NCBI GenBank assembly: GCA_037043015.1
Contig: CM073331.1
Coordinates: forward strand, 5,777,305-5,841,304
Length of the DNA stretch: 64,000 nt
Direction of reading: 5' to 3'
Source: Bryum argenteum
Taxonomy: Eukaryota; Streptophyta; Bryopsida; Bryales; Bryaceae
Positions 10,422 to 24,865 of the stretch are shown one piece after another. Under the pieces are notes generated by a model. The model worked only from the letters and a program-made list of their open reading frames with translations, was not told the DNA's origin and ran no database searches. The position numbers and the translations under genes were made by a program. Numbering within the stretch: the stretch's first letter is position 1; every line of letters starts with the position of its first letter.

Positions 10422-13400
10422 ATGGAGCGGCGAGAAGTGGCGCTGGTGGTGCTGGGATTGGTGCTTCACCCTCTGTACATGCTCAGCATTTTTGATATCT
10501 ACTTCAAGTCGCCAATTGTGAGCGGCATGGAGCCGGAGCCGCTCGGCATTCCGCCTCCTGCTAATCGCCTCGTACTCTTTGTAGGTACTAACAATTTGCT
10601 GCATTCACGAATTGGTCGAAATCAAGCTCCTCTCACTGGAATGAAATTGTGTCACCTGATTTGTAACCGTCCTGAAGAAGTGCAGCAGAGAACAGTACTT
10701 TGCATTCAAATTTGATTCATTTCAGTAATGTTATATTTACATTTTGAACAAATTTTGAACATTTTGAACAAAGCACATAACGTAAGAAACAAATGAGCAG
10801 GAAGGGTACCAATTGCTGCCGAGAGATTCATTAACCTGTTGAGTTCATTCCAATATGAAATCAGCTCACTTAATTATTACTCTGTAGAATCTGTCTCCTA
10901 AATAAGGAAATTTATGTCTGGAAGAAATTAAGATTTTGGCATAGTGATATTTAAAACCAACGTCTCTGTTCAACTTAACAACCAGGTGTGAGCTTGTGCT
11001 CATTCTTGAGCTGAAGTTAATGTGTCATGTACTATGGTTCGTGACCAAATTTCAATATTCTCACGATGCATTAAGATATGAGGTTTTAAAATGCAATGCA
11101 TGTTGCTTCTGATGGCACCTACGTATCAACGAGAGGTTATTACTTACAAATGCCCCTTCAAACAAACCTTTCCACCAAAAATATACAAAACATTGTCATT
11201 CTGTTCGAACCTCAACATTCCTGTTATGAAATATGGATTGTTTTTCAAAGATAAAACAATTCCTTATGAAAGCTCAAGTTGTTGGTATAGGTCTCTCTGC
11301 ACTAAAGGTCTGAGCAATGGAGATGAGCAGATGATATTAATATAGAAGTCTTTGGAAGCTTCAGTACACAAGTCGTCCATTGGCCATCTGGAATGGAGAG
11401 ATTGTTTTGGTTGTACATACTTATAAGAGTAGAACTGATCTGTCTCGCTAACGAATGCCTTCTTTTTGAGAGAATCGCATAGGGGGTTAATAGTTGCTAG
11501 CATAAGTTTGCACAAAGTCATGTGCACTATATCGATTCATTCTAGTTCGTCGGTGGAGTATCAATCACATACTGTTTAAAGCTCAAAATTGTTTGTTTAT
11601 CCCTGTTTTGGTGGAATGCGTTGTAACACAGCGGATGGCATGCGAGCTGACAAGTTTTTCGAGATGGGCAAAGACGGCAAACCTCGAGCCCCATTTCTGC
11701 ACAACATCATGCACAACAAAGGTCGATGGGGCGTTTCTCATGCAAGGCCACCGACTGAATCCCGCCCCTGTCATGTTGCCATTATTGCTGGCTTCTATGA
11801 AGACCCTAGTGCTATCACCATAGGTAAATAAATAGTCATGGATATCTATCTGCAATTCTGCTAATTCTTAAGTGAAACCATGGTCGATTTAATGTCTATG
11901 TTGCTATCTTCTGGTACCTTTCTGGATTGAATAATATGGAAGCGGCCACTGCATTCAGGTTGGAAAGCGAATCCGGTGAAGTTTGATTCAGTTTTCAATA
12001 GGAGCAGACACACTGTTGCATTTGGAGCTCCAGACATCGTTCCCATCTTTTGTGGGGCGCTGCCTCATACTTACACTGATTCTTACCCTCCCGCGTTTGA
12101 AGATTTTGCTACTGGTAACGTACAGTATCATTCTTTCTCAATCTTGTGTATTTGTAGTTTAGCCAACTATGGGTGGACCTCATTGTTGGACCTCGTTGCA
12201 TGTGTACCCTGAAAGTACTTTGGGATGACATTGTTACTACTAAATAGGTAGGAACTAGTATAGGAACTGGGAACTAGTATAAAATCCATCATAAGGGGGG
12301 TCAGTAGTCTTACATCATCAGTGTTGTGTCATGTGGGCATATAAATGGAAGGATATGGCTCTAGGACATTCTTGCCAAACAAGCAAGAAGTTGCTGTTCT
12401 TCTTGTTACATGTCCATTGTATTTCAGGAACAGGTTTCTAGGAACCTGTGTCAATTTCAACATGATAAGGATCTATAATCCTACACCACTACTGTTATGT
12501 TTCGAGGGCATAAATATCAATGAATAGATAGACCAATAGCACACCTAACTCACGCAATGCTCCAAACAAACCTGGAGTTCTCCTTCTTCTTGAGCCAATC
12601 CATCTTTTCTATGTTGCTGCGGATATTCTAGAAGTTGCTTGTATGTTGCTTGCTATGCAAATGTAAATGAATTGATCTATCTCTGCTCTGTTGTTACGGT
12701 TGTTCTTGAACATGCTTGCTATTTGCAATCAAGCACATTGGTTAATTATCACAATAATATGAATCTTCACAGATGCATCTTTTCTTGATGAATGGGCGTT
12801 CGAGCGACTGAAGATTTTTCTGGACGAGTCTAAGACAGACGCCCAGATTCAGAAAGACATCAAAGGCGATGGACTGATAGTGTTCCTGCACTTACAGGGG
12901 TGCGACACAAACGGGGCTGACCACCTGCCCTACTCGGACATATACCTGAACAACATCAACCTTGTGGATCGAGGCGTTGAAAGCACTGTGAAGCTCATTG
13001 AGGAGTATTTTCCTGATGGAGGAACCGCATATCTTTTCACAGCTGATCATGGCATAAGCAACAAAGGTATATTCATATCTTTACATTGAAACTTAATGCC
13101 TTTAATATGTTTATATTCTGCAAAAGTGGCGCTTTTAGGGGGTTAGAATTTAGTAAAAAGGAAGGGTCATATCATAGGGATGATGATATTACAGAGAAGG
13201 AATTGGAATTGGTGCACTTTAATGCCATGGGAAGTGCCACTTTGGAAGCGTAACCAAACAGGCCACCAAACTGGCACGTTGGGACGAGATGGCAGTCTTG
13301 ATATGTCAATTTGGCAATTAAAATATTGCCATTTGGATGGAATCGTTCATATGGTCATTCTTAAGTTACTTGTTAATTCTCCTCTTACTGGTTATTAGTG

Positions 13401-16400
13401 TCCTCGTTTCTCAGGCAGACATGGCGATGGAGATCCACAGAACACAGAGACTCCTATTGTTGTTTGGGGCTCAGGTGTTCGTGGACCTGAAAAGGCTGCC
13501 CCGGAGGATGCTGTTGATGATGGTGTGGCCTTTGTTGATCAACATACTCATCATGAGAAAACGCCGGACTCTTGGGGACTGAAGAATGTTGAGCGCACGG
13601 ATATCAACCAGGGCGATATTGCTCCCCTTATGGTAATTTATAATCTGCATCTTGTGATAAATAAATCCTTGGATAAATTCTTGTTGCTTTTTTTGCTTTT
13701 TGTTGATTTACGTGTTTGTATGTGTTTTTGGCAGTCGACACTTTTAGGACTTCCGATTCCACTCAATTCAGTTGGTGCGTTGCCAGTCGACTTTTTGGCT
13801 CTTGGCAAGGTTAGCTTTCCTGACATCACCTGCAACATGGCTAACTCCTCAGATGCACGAGATTAGGCTGCGAAAGGCACAGATAGTGTACGGTATTGAT
13901 GATTATAATTTGGAGTCTGTATAGCTCACAGTCATCTGTGAGGTGGAGTTCAAATTCCATGTTGATGTGGTGCCACCACATTATGGTAGGTTCTTGGATT
14001 GGACCATATGTTATGGTACCCCTCGAAGGCCTTCATGGATGTCATGTCTGTTGTTTCTTTTAGTCACTATTAACGCCGTCTTGCTACAATACATAATCGG
14101 CCCTGATTCGGCCTCTGGTTTCAAAGGGTTAATAAGTGAACATACAATGTAACATAAGTAACCTAATCCCAATCAACTTGTTGTTCATAGGTGCAAAATT
14201 GGCACTCTATTTCGTTTGTGCTCTTTCCTTCTGTAGTTTATATCTCAAGTTGGCTCTTGCTGTGAGATGAAGGGTAGTTCAACCAAGTTCTTGTATCTGC
14301 AGAAAATGCAAGCAATGGCCATGTTTGGTAACGCGAAGCAAGTGCTCAATCAGGCCCTCCGCAAGTCACGTATCCAACCTGTTTTCATATTTCCAGATGC
14401 TTCTGCAGATAACTAAAATTGACGATCGTCTTCTTTCGACCGTTGCTATGATAATTGGTTGTAAGGGCCATATCAAGTTGAATAGTGTTCATTGTTCCCT
14501 AACCATGGCACAGAGCTGAAACAAGCATCGACGATATTCTTCAAGCCATTTGTGCGACTAGTGGGGTACAAGACCACACTGAATCACATAGAGCAATTGA
14601 TATCTGGCGGCCAGTTTGAGTCAGCCTTACTGTCTTCTCAGGAGCTAATCAAGCTTGCTCTTGAAGGCCTGCAATACTTCCAGACATACGACTGGTCATT
14701 TCTCATGTCTACAGTCATCATGGGTTACTTGGGCTGGATGGTGCATGTGTTCCTACACATCTTGCAGTCTTATACCAACTTCCCTCTCTATTCTCGTAAG
14801 AAGAATCGACGTAAGCAAAGCAATGAAATCGGAGATGGAATGGTAAGGGCTACTTTTGCCCGTCACATATCTGCCATCTCTTGAAATCTGGTCCGAATGA
14901 TAATATAACTCCTGAAGACAATTGTCGATCTAGCATATACTTTGTGTTTGGATTGAAACAAATTAGCTTGATCAAGTTAATTCCAAAGCTGGTGATCAGG
15001 AGATCCGCTACCTGGGCTCGTCAATAGTGTTCTTATGAATCTGTCATCTCTTTAGGTGGAGGTCTTGCGAGCCTCATCAAGGTTTTCCGATCTGAAGAAA
15101 CTTGTTAACATACTGTGCACTTTGTGTTTTATCTGGATATCGCTTAGCATGATCAAGTTAGACGCTGAATAGTGTAGCTTCAATATAGTAAGCCTATTGA
15201 TCTACTGATTGGCAATTTAATGCTGCAGGTACGGCTGGCAGGAGGATTACTGATGGGAGCATGTTCTCTGCTACTTTTGATTCAAAGAGCTCCATTCTTA
15301 TATCATGCGTACCTTGGGGTAGCTGTCTTTTTGTGGACAGAGTTTTTTGCAAACACCGCACTGCTGCAAAATCTTGTTAGCGTGATTCAATCTACACAAG
15401 TGTCCTGGCTACCGCAAGTCCTTATCACTGCGTTGACATCTTTCCTTGTCCTGGAGCTTCTGGTAAGAACTTAGCTTTTCGTATAGAAGTACATTGTTGG
15501 GCATTAGACTTTTGGTGTTAGCATGTCTCGGATCTTTGTACATAAGCTGGTGTTATTGTGTTTTGCAGGTGGCAAGCTTTTTCCGCAGAGCGGTTTACAC
15601 AGTGATATTCTTAGTTGCGGGAGTTGTAGGCGCAGTTGTGGTCTCCTGCAATATGCGGAACCTATCGATGGTCCCTGCATTTGTGTGGATTTCCTGTTGG
15701 TTTCTATCAGTATTTACTTTGATGCCAACGAAAATTAGTGACAATCCTGCTCTCGTGTGAGTGCTCTTGTACATCATTTGCTCCTAAAGCTTGTGTATAT
15801 CTTTATACTATCGAATCAGTATTCCAATATGAGTACTCTGATACATCTTTTTCATGCTTTGAAGGAGTAGAAGTGGGCATTTTTTTTGCTTGAGAGACTC
15901 ACAGTCATCGTCTGCAGGGTAGGAAGCGGAATGGTGGTGATTGCGGTTGCCATTTTCGGTCGGTGGATTGACTACAACTACTGGTCTGTTCCTTCCTTGA
16001 AGCTAAAATTTTGTGGACCTTATTCTAAGCTGGATAAATCATGGTCTCTATTTTCTATTCAGGTAATCTATCTAAGTTAATTAATATGTCGTAATGAGAC
16101 ATTATGTAACATGATTGCTAAGAGTAAGGTAGACATACCCTTTATCGAGCAGTTCCCAACGCTGTATAGTTGGGCCTATACGAAATGTTTTCATTTCTAT
16201 CACCAAGTTGATAGATGAATATGTGTAATATAGGTGTTGATTTTAGATCATGAATGGCATTTGAAAGTTACAACATCTATATTTGGAAACTGTTTATTCT
16301 TGTTGATCTATATTGCAATCTCTATGTCAAATGACTGCTCTCATTTGGACTAGATCTATAACCTATGTATCCATTGAACATTTTCACAATCACTCGTTTC

Positions 16401-18295
16401 TGGAGTAGTTGCTCATAGGTTTGTCTACCTTACGAATTTATTGGCATCATGACTTTGAGCAGATTTTGCTGGTGCTGATGGCCTCCTCCATGGTGTGGGT
16501 CACAACATCATACCGGGCAAAAAAGAAAGGCCCGCCTCTAGTTCATCAGCTTATCAACTGGTCTCTAGCAGGAGTGTCTATTGTGCTGCCTGTGAAGTCA
16601 TCTTCAGCCATGCTTCCTCGATTGATATCCATCTTCTTGGGCTTCGCCCCTCTCTTTTTACTCCTTTCCATTGGGTACGAGTGACCTCCATATTTCCTCT
16701 TATGCTTTCATTGCTGGAAATGTATAAGGTTTTCTTATTCGATGTTTTGTATTTTCTGTTTTTAGGTACGAAACGCTTTTCTATACGGCACTTTGGTTGG
16801 TCCTCCTTTCGTGGATCGTTGTAGAGTCTGTGGTGTGTCACTCCGTTGTGCCGAGTCCATCCCCAAAATGGGAAATGTCAAAGTCCAACTATCTGCTGCA
16901 ACCGACTGGCCTAAAAGCTTCGAAGGCTGATCATTCAATTGAGCTTCAACACACCAGGGTTGCGCTTTGCTTTGTAAGTGTCTTTTTCTCTGAATAGCAG
17001 CTGACTAGATGACGTAATTCTTGTCTTTTACTACATAAATGACACTTTGAGGTTGTTTGTTCATTATGACTACGGCGAATGTGTGGCGAGACTAGAACTT
17101 CTGTTGTCTTTGTATCAGAGAACCCACTGTGCAATATGGAATGGAAAGTAGCACGTGGCTTAGTGGATGCGGTAACAATTAAATAGGTCCCGGTGTTCGG
17201 TTCTGGGTTCTCAAGTTGATTCTTGAACTCAATTTGCTGTTTTCTGGCAGCTTGTATTGGTCAACGTCGCATTTTTTGGAACCAGAGACATGGCCAGTGT
17301 AGCCAGTTTCGAAGTCTCCTCAGTTCGTTATCGTTTTATTACAAATTTTGATGTAAGCACTTCTACCAAATCTCAGCCTTGTTTTCTTGCTGACTTTTTC
17401 TAGACATAGAAATTTGGGGTTACGTTTCTTATGTACTCATTGTGAACAAGCAATCGTTTGTTTCTCATACGAATTCCAACTTGCTTAGTAAAATATCTGT
17501 ATAGAACAGAGACAATAAATTTATTATTGAGATGCTTGAAGTGTGAACAAGCAGACCACTAAACGCATCCATAATTGATGGTATTGTCCAAAAATTTGAA
17601 CGCAAATGATATCATCATTCTCAAGAGCGTGGCCTCACAAGAAAATGACTGGTTTTCTTTACCTTTTCTGAATGCAGCCGTTTATCATGGGAGCACTTCT
17701 GCTCTGCAAGATTTTTGTACCATTCGTTCTCGTCACGTATGTACTCTTCTTACACCAACATCAACTCCATTAGATTGCATACAATCAATTCGTTTATTAG
17801 ACCATATTGATAGGAGGCAAAACACAAAAATCAATAGTAGTCTGCCATTACTACAACACAGTGTCATAGTGGCCAAGCAATGCAGATCACCTCGTTTACA
17901 TAACAATCGATTTTATACTGTTTGCTTCGTTACAGGTGCGCATTTAGTGCAGTCACAAGGTTGCTGGAGCTTCCACGACTTGGCTGCTACTTTATTGTCC
18001 TTTTACTTTCTGATGTGATGACGATCCGCTTCTTCTTCCTTGTAAGTGCATTTTCTGGGAACCAAGTACTTTATCTTTATTCGTGGGTTTTGTGATCTTT
18101 TACAATATTGTAGGAACCCTCGTATATTGCTATTTCAATGTATATTCTATCTGATTGCAGGTCAGGAATACAGGAAGTTGGCTGGACATTGGACAGACCA
18201 TAAGCCGCTTCGGCCTCGCTTCGGCCCAAGTGACGTTTGTGTTGGTTCTCAATATTCTGTCACACTGTATATCTCAACCCTACAAACTAAATTAA
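10422..18295 (+). CDS. PIGN: GPI ethanolamine phosphate transferase 1 (PIGN/MCD4)
   Basis: Adds phosphoethanolamine to the first mannose of the GPI-anchor precursor in the ER. Seventeen exons end at 10584, 11823, 12114, 13066, 13632, 13809, 14369, 14842, 15462, 15756, 16062, 16674, 16973, 17352, 17736, 18041 and 18295. Exons 2 to 17 start at 11632, 11959, 12773, 13415, 13735, 14303, 14514, 15229, 15569, 15918, 16409, 16766, 17251, 17678, 17936 and 18161. All introns are GT-AG and the sum is 2,937 bases, giving 978 aa, the usual family length. The N-terminus has one signal-anchor helix followed by IFDIYFKSP. The luminal alkaline-phosphatase-type domain keeps [15 protein letters not shown] (nucleophile Thr), [14 protein letters not shown] and RHGDGD. 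The C-terminal half is a run of membrane helices with [14 protein letters not shown] sequence near the end. One oddity is Cys where family members have Gly in RPGHVA. Intron 3 carries family B repeat pieces. The start fits the family N-terminus. Confidence 0.96.
12300..12595. repeat. Dispersed repeat family B pieces inside PIGN intron 3
   Basis: Two pieces of family B can be read: about 12300-12335 (GTGTTGTGTCATGTGGGCATA) in part, and 12478-12595 (CTACACCACTACTGTTATG ... CTCACGC ... GGAGTTCTCCTTC). They are more diverged than the intergenic copies and do not disturb the splice sites. Confidence 0.5.
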
Positions 18296-18679
18296 CTGTA
18301 GGTTATAATCAACTCCTATACCCTAAATGTAAATTCCAAAGAAATATGCAGAATGTAAACGTGTACAATAAAATTATGCCAATTGAGCAATAGACTTTCA
18401 TAAAGAAGTGTAATTCTTTTCATTTGCAAACATTTAACAACTTGTAACACTAAATGATCCTACTGGTTTGACTTGTCCTTTATGGTAGATGTAAGATTAA
18501 GTCCTCTCAAGATTCTGCTTTAAGTGGATCAGCCATTGTTAAGTTATAATAGAGCCCACTAGCACAGAAGTGGGCTCATTATTCTCTTCTTCTACTCATC
18601 CATTTTGTTTATAAGTAAAAGGAGGGCCACCATGTGTCCATGGAATGGAATCCACCTTTTGTGCTTGCTCAAAGTTGTT
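18296..18679. other. PIGN downstream region with dispersed repeat C
   Basis: Probable 3' UTR and intergenic DNA. At 18487-18560 it carries the second copy of dispersed repeat family C (copy 1 at 5190-5265). No gene seen. Confidence 0.5.
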
Positions 18680-20640
18680 GGCATGAAGTTTCTGCCCTTC
18701 ATCCAAAATGTTGTTTTTCGACACTAGGGTAGTTTAGGGGTTGTGTATCATTTATTAATGCCCTAATGTATTTAATGATCAAGAGGTGCATCTTCATGAC
18801 AAAAAATGCGACTTGGTATTAATGAGCTCCCAAGTGGTGAAAGGTCATCAACATTGTTAATTGTTCAACGATTACTTGGTTTACGTGGGTATTATTATTC
18901 ACAATGAGCGCCAAATGACATGTGGTTTTGAGCATTTGACCAATCTAGTATTTCAACTTTTTCCGTGCATTTTCTTTGTTGCAAACATGCATTTTCATTG
19001 TAATGGAATTGCTTACAATGAGTAGTAAGCATTTGACATAATTAAATCCTAGAATTTTCAAGCAATTCACCCTAGTTAAGCATAATACTTGAATAAGAAT
19101 TTCATTTTCTATAAAATGTGGGAACCTAAGTAAAAATTGACCCTCAATTCTTTCAATTTTTATCTTTTTTTTCCAGAATTCATAGGCAACGGTATCATAC
19201 TATTTATATTTTGAGTTTGCTTGTCTTAATAGTATAATGTTAAAACATAACAAAATGTTTCAAAAGCTAAGATTGTGATGTTAATTGTAACAAAAATATG
19301 TTACAAGGATTTTGGATGGTTTGCTTTGAAATGTTAAAAAATTCCAATAACATGATTCTAGGTGTGATCACACCAATTTCGATTCCATTATGATGATATA
19401 CTTAACCTTGGTTCCAATGTCACATGCCATGGTTGTTGTGTTCCGTTGGCATATCATCAAGGGTAGGTCGAACGGGTATTTTATTCACGCCAGACCTACA
19501 AGGGTTTGGTGTTCTTATTTATTTTTCACATGCAATGTGCCACCCTTGATGAAGTTCAATAGCTTTCCAAGTTCAGCTTTTCTCTAGTAAAAATTACAAA
19601 GTAATAAATTATAGTTCTACTGGTAACATTCCAAGCTCAACATTGCTACTTGACAAAGATGGCAATTCGTTGCGAATGTTTAACCATTGCAAGCCAATTA
19701 TTTGAGATTGAAAATAGTTTTTCATCAATTTATTTCTCATGAATATCATCTTAAGATGATTCTTAGAGACTTCCCAGTTGAAAAGTTTTTTGATCCACAT
19801 ACTTTTGCTATTGTATTGGCAATGATGTTTTGTCACTCAAAAAAGTAAAAAAACTAGATGATATTTGAGGAGCTATAATCCCTTCATCCACCGTTGGATT
19901 TCAACTTTATTATTTGGGCTGGCTTCAATTGGAGTCTATTTCTGGTGATAAGGCATGAATTTGAGTGCAAAGGGTCTAGATTTGCACTATTTTCCCTATG
20001 TAAAATTGATGGCAATCTTCACCATTGCAAGGCTATTATTTGAGTCAAGCAATTTTTTTGATAATTTTTTTTTGGGCAAAGGTGTTATTGAGATGAAGGT
20101 GAACATCTTTCTTGTTGATGATGTTTTCATTGCAATACATATATTGATAGCATTTCCACCTCAAATTGAAAGTGATGAAATTTTGTAGTTTGTTTTTAGT
20201 ACTGATATGTTACAATCTCCCAATCTATGAGGTTCCATGACTCAAATTCTGGTCCACATGACCTACGACAAGTCTATTACAAGTTTGTACGGTTGAGATC
20301 TTAATAGCTTATCTTCATTTTCATTCATGACACTTTATTTGAAAATGTGTTTTTTGGCAAATGATAGGTTAGGACGTTTAGGGGTTGAGATCATACTTAC
20401 GTAAAGAAATTTATGAAAGACTGTTTCTGATTTCACATATTTGGCTTGCAATCAACATGCCCAATGTTAAAAAACTCAATAAGAAAAGTTGCCTTCGTTA
20501 AAATGCATGTCATCAATTTAGTTTTCATCGGATGAACTCGCAAACGTCACCACTCAAACGAGATTTGATTTGGAACCCACCGCAAGTGATTTTGCCAAAA
20601 ATGAAATTTGAATGAAGAAATTATTACTCTTCAAAGTTCC
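18680..20640. mobile_element. Scrambled relatives of the TTAA-flanked element
   Basis: The stretch 19650-20395 aligns directly with 9110-9880, ending in GGACGTTTAGGGGTT, and includes an open 77-codon frame at 19955-20188 similar to that at 9450-9683. The segment 18680-18738 and the segment about 20400-20640 resemble the reverse complement of the left part of that element (8905-9200). The left terminus and the flanking TTAA are not intact. I read this as nested or rearranged old copies. A family B copy sits at 19425-19515. Confidence 0.6.
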
Positions 20641-20681
20641 AACTTTTAATACAACATAGAGTTTTTTTGACATCAAAGACG

Positions 20682-21038
20682 TCTACACTAAAAATTATAT
20701 TTAGTGTCGGATGACAATTGGTGTAGTTACCACCATCATGCTCCAACACTATTAATGAACTTGTGAACAATTAGTGTATTGGGGGCCACCATTTCTTAAT
20801 GACAACCTCCCTTTTAGTTGCCAAAGTTGCAAGTTGGATAGTCAATTGAAGGCTAACACTAAATCAAAATCTAACACTAAATGTCAACTTCTTAATTTTC
20901 CATACTCTAATACTTACTATTGATCACAATTGGTGTTGGTATTATCAATTAGAGTTGCTACAATTCTACCCTGGTTGACAATTGGTGTTGTTGTTCGTGT
21001 TTAGTGTCCCCAACACTAAATATAATTTAGTGTAGTGA
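20682..21038. mobile_element. CACTA-like foldback element, about 357 bases
   Basis: The right end reads ACACTAAATATAATTTAGTGTAGTG, of which the last bases TTTAGTGTAGTG are the complement of CACTACACTAAA. The left end reads CTACACTAAAAATTATATTTA with a damaged first few bases. Internal sub-terminal words ACACTAA and TTGGTGTT recur, as in CACTA elements. No transposase. The target duplication is not readable because the left end is damaged. Confidence 0.6.
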
Positions 21039-21911
21039 TGAACAGCTTATTAAGTTCGACGACATTCATCCACGCTCATCCAACCTCGTCTCTCTGCTTT
21101 GGCTTAGGGTTAGGTTTCAAGCTCATTCTCGAAGCTTCAATTGCCATGTAGCTTTCGATCACTGCAACTCCGCCATTGCCCAGAGCTTCTCCTTCGTTCC
21201 TCGGTACCACGAGTAACTCTCACAGTAAATCGTGTCTCCATTTCGAATGACATCCTGATTGCAGCATTTCAATGAATAAATTGTACTGAACGAATTGTAC
21301 TGACTGTAGGTCTCTCGGGAAGAACAGAGGTATTATTCTTTTGTGTGAAGCCCATTGTGAGGAGTTAATTCGGTGCAACACTGAGGAAGCAGCAATAGAG
21401 CGCTCGCGGTATGTATATTCATCGCGATAATTCTTTACACCGGAATCTCCCACCTCCACTTGTGCAGAGTTTGTATCGTGGTGATCCTGCGAGGACTGTT
21501 TCTCGATCGGTTCTATTGATATTGATTTCGGTTCCGTCAACAATGAAGAGTTACAAGTGGCAAGCTTAATCTCCATTTTTCCATTGTCCAGATATTGTAG
21601 TCTTAAGATAAGAAATTTAGTAAGCTGATCAACCGATTTCAACTACACATCTGTTCATGTTTGCTTCTCTGATCCTGCGGTCGGGGCAAGAAAATTGCGT
21701 TTTTTGCATTCATATTACTTGTGAGGCTTAGCTTTATTATTGAAATAGAAATTTCACTTACCTCTGTAACAATCATAAGATGCTTTGAGAGCAGTTGTAA
21801 AATTTACCGTCGGGAATGATCGTGAGCTGAACAATGTGTCCATGGTCTGGGTTTCGCAGGGTTTTAGGGTAAGGAAGGGGTCTACTTGAGAAGGAGAGCT
21901 TCGCAAGAGCA
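21039..21911. promoter_or_regulatory. Upstream region of LSM8
   Basis: About 870 bases before the LSM8 start. A minus-strand open frame of 140 codons (21220-21642) begins with TTG, resembles nothing I know and has no splice partner, so I do not call it a gene. No promoter motif can be named with confidence. Confidence 0.35.
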
Positions 21912-23266
<1,355 letters not shown>

Positions 23267-24865
23267 CAGACCCTCATCATCATTTAAGGTTTGAGACCAA
23301 AACATCTCGTTCCATTTGCGTAGTTCCAGTCTTCTTCATTTTACGAACTGATGAATGCAATGTCAATCGCGTCATAGAATGGTAAGTTGTGTTCGTACTC
23401 CTCTACTTTTCGAGGCTTTATGACTGGAAGGTCTTACGGTGGTGACTTGATGTGATTGCAGCGGTCATCATGAACTTGGACCTAAGCCATGCTTGATGTG
23501 GAGCTTATGTGAATCATATAAATATCTCCTTTTTAAACGCCAGACAAATTGAAGTTGAAGATTTGCGAGTTGCATAGTTTGTTGCTGATAATAGGCAGGT
23601 ATCACGAGTTTGAGAGGTGGTGAAGGTCAGATAGTGTATCAACTTTTGTAGCATGATAATAGCAACAGTATATTCCCTTACGGGTAGGTTTGAAATTGAA
23701 GTCAGGGTAGGAATTTTGTACCTGTGGTCAATTGCGTATGTATTCTAGTTCTCCTTTTGAACCCTAGAACGTCGGGGCCGACCATCTTGGAACGTCGGAG
23801 TCCACCACCTGTGGATGATGAGGGCCTTCATGCCTATTACTGTGGGCATGCTGGAAGGCGAGAATCAGCGCATCAAGAGAGACTATTTCCAGTGAACTCA
23901 TGATGCACGAGGTACTAATAGCAGTCATCAGTCTTGGAGAGTTTAAAACTAATACAGTGTTTGCCGGAACAACGTTGATTTCTATGAGATCAGGATGGCA
24001 GGAGATTTTCCGAGAATATGGGCAGCATCGGAAAATCTGTATGATCTCGACTTGGATTGGTTACCGTGTCTAGAATTTCTTCAAGCTGTAAGTGTAACTT
24101 GTAAGGAAAACAACTTCGGAACTTCTACTACACAAGTATTTTCGCACGAGTGACCTTGTAAATCCAGCCTGTGAATACAGCGGTTTGCAATATTTGCTGA
24201 AAACAGTCATAAAACACATCTGTATGCTATGAGTTTTACAACATCTCACTACAAGCTCTATATGCTTTTAATCAAACTAACTCCCAATTATGCACTCTCA
24301 TGCAGCTGTGTAAGGAATCCAAAATCAAGGCGTACTTCCTAATTTCTGGTTGGTGAGCAATACGGGCAGGAAAATCTCTTGCTGTATAATATGTACTGTT
24401 CAGGGAATCATTTGCTTGCCCGCGACCACGAGGCTGTTTGATTCTGCCAATGCACTGTGAATGAAACCTCTCAGAACATTCTACAGAAATCCTATAATGG
24501 TTTGAATCCGATAAACCTGGTGGCTCCGATGATCATAATCCAGGCAATCAGGTTCAGAAGTGACTAGAGGGAAGGGAAACTCCAAACTTCTGGGATACAA
24601 TGTCCAGCAGTGATAATTTGACAAAGCCAAAGCTAATATATTAAAGTCGCAATTCCACTTCAGTACTTTATAAAGAAGATTCTGCACAATTTCACTAACA
24701 TTCTAAAGACTAAACCTCCATGCTTAAATAATCCCTCTTGTTCGTCTTGTTCGTCAACTGCAAACCAATTCTTGGTCTCTACAAACTCCATCTTAGAAGG
24801 AATATACCCAAAATTGAACTAGCATTCTTACAATTTCTTTAGATTCGCTATTCTCAACATGAGCA
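23267..24865. other. Convergent intergenic region between LSM8 and the reductase
   Basis: Contains the 3' UTRs of both flanking genes, position unknown. A tiny plus-strand frame near 23818-23897 (MMRAFMPITVGMLEG...) has no support beyond being open. No RNA gene or clear repeat seen. Confidence 0.5.

Noticed and set aside
21220..21642. 140-codon minus-strand frame upstream of LSM8
   Set aside because: It starts with TTG, has no family resemblance and no splice partners; length alone is not enough.
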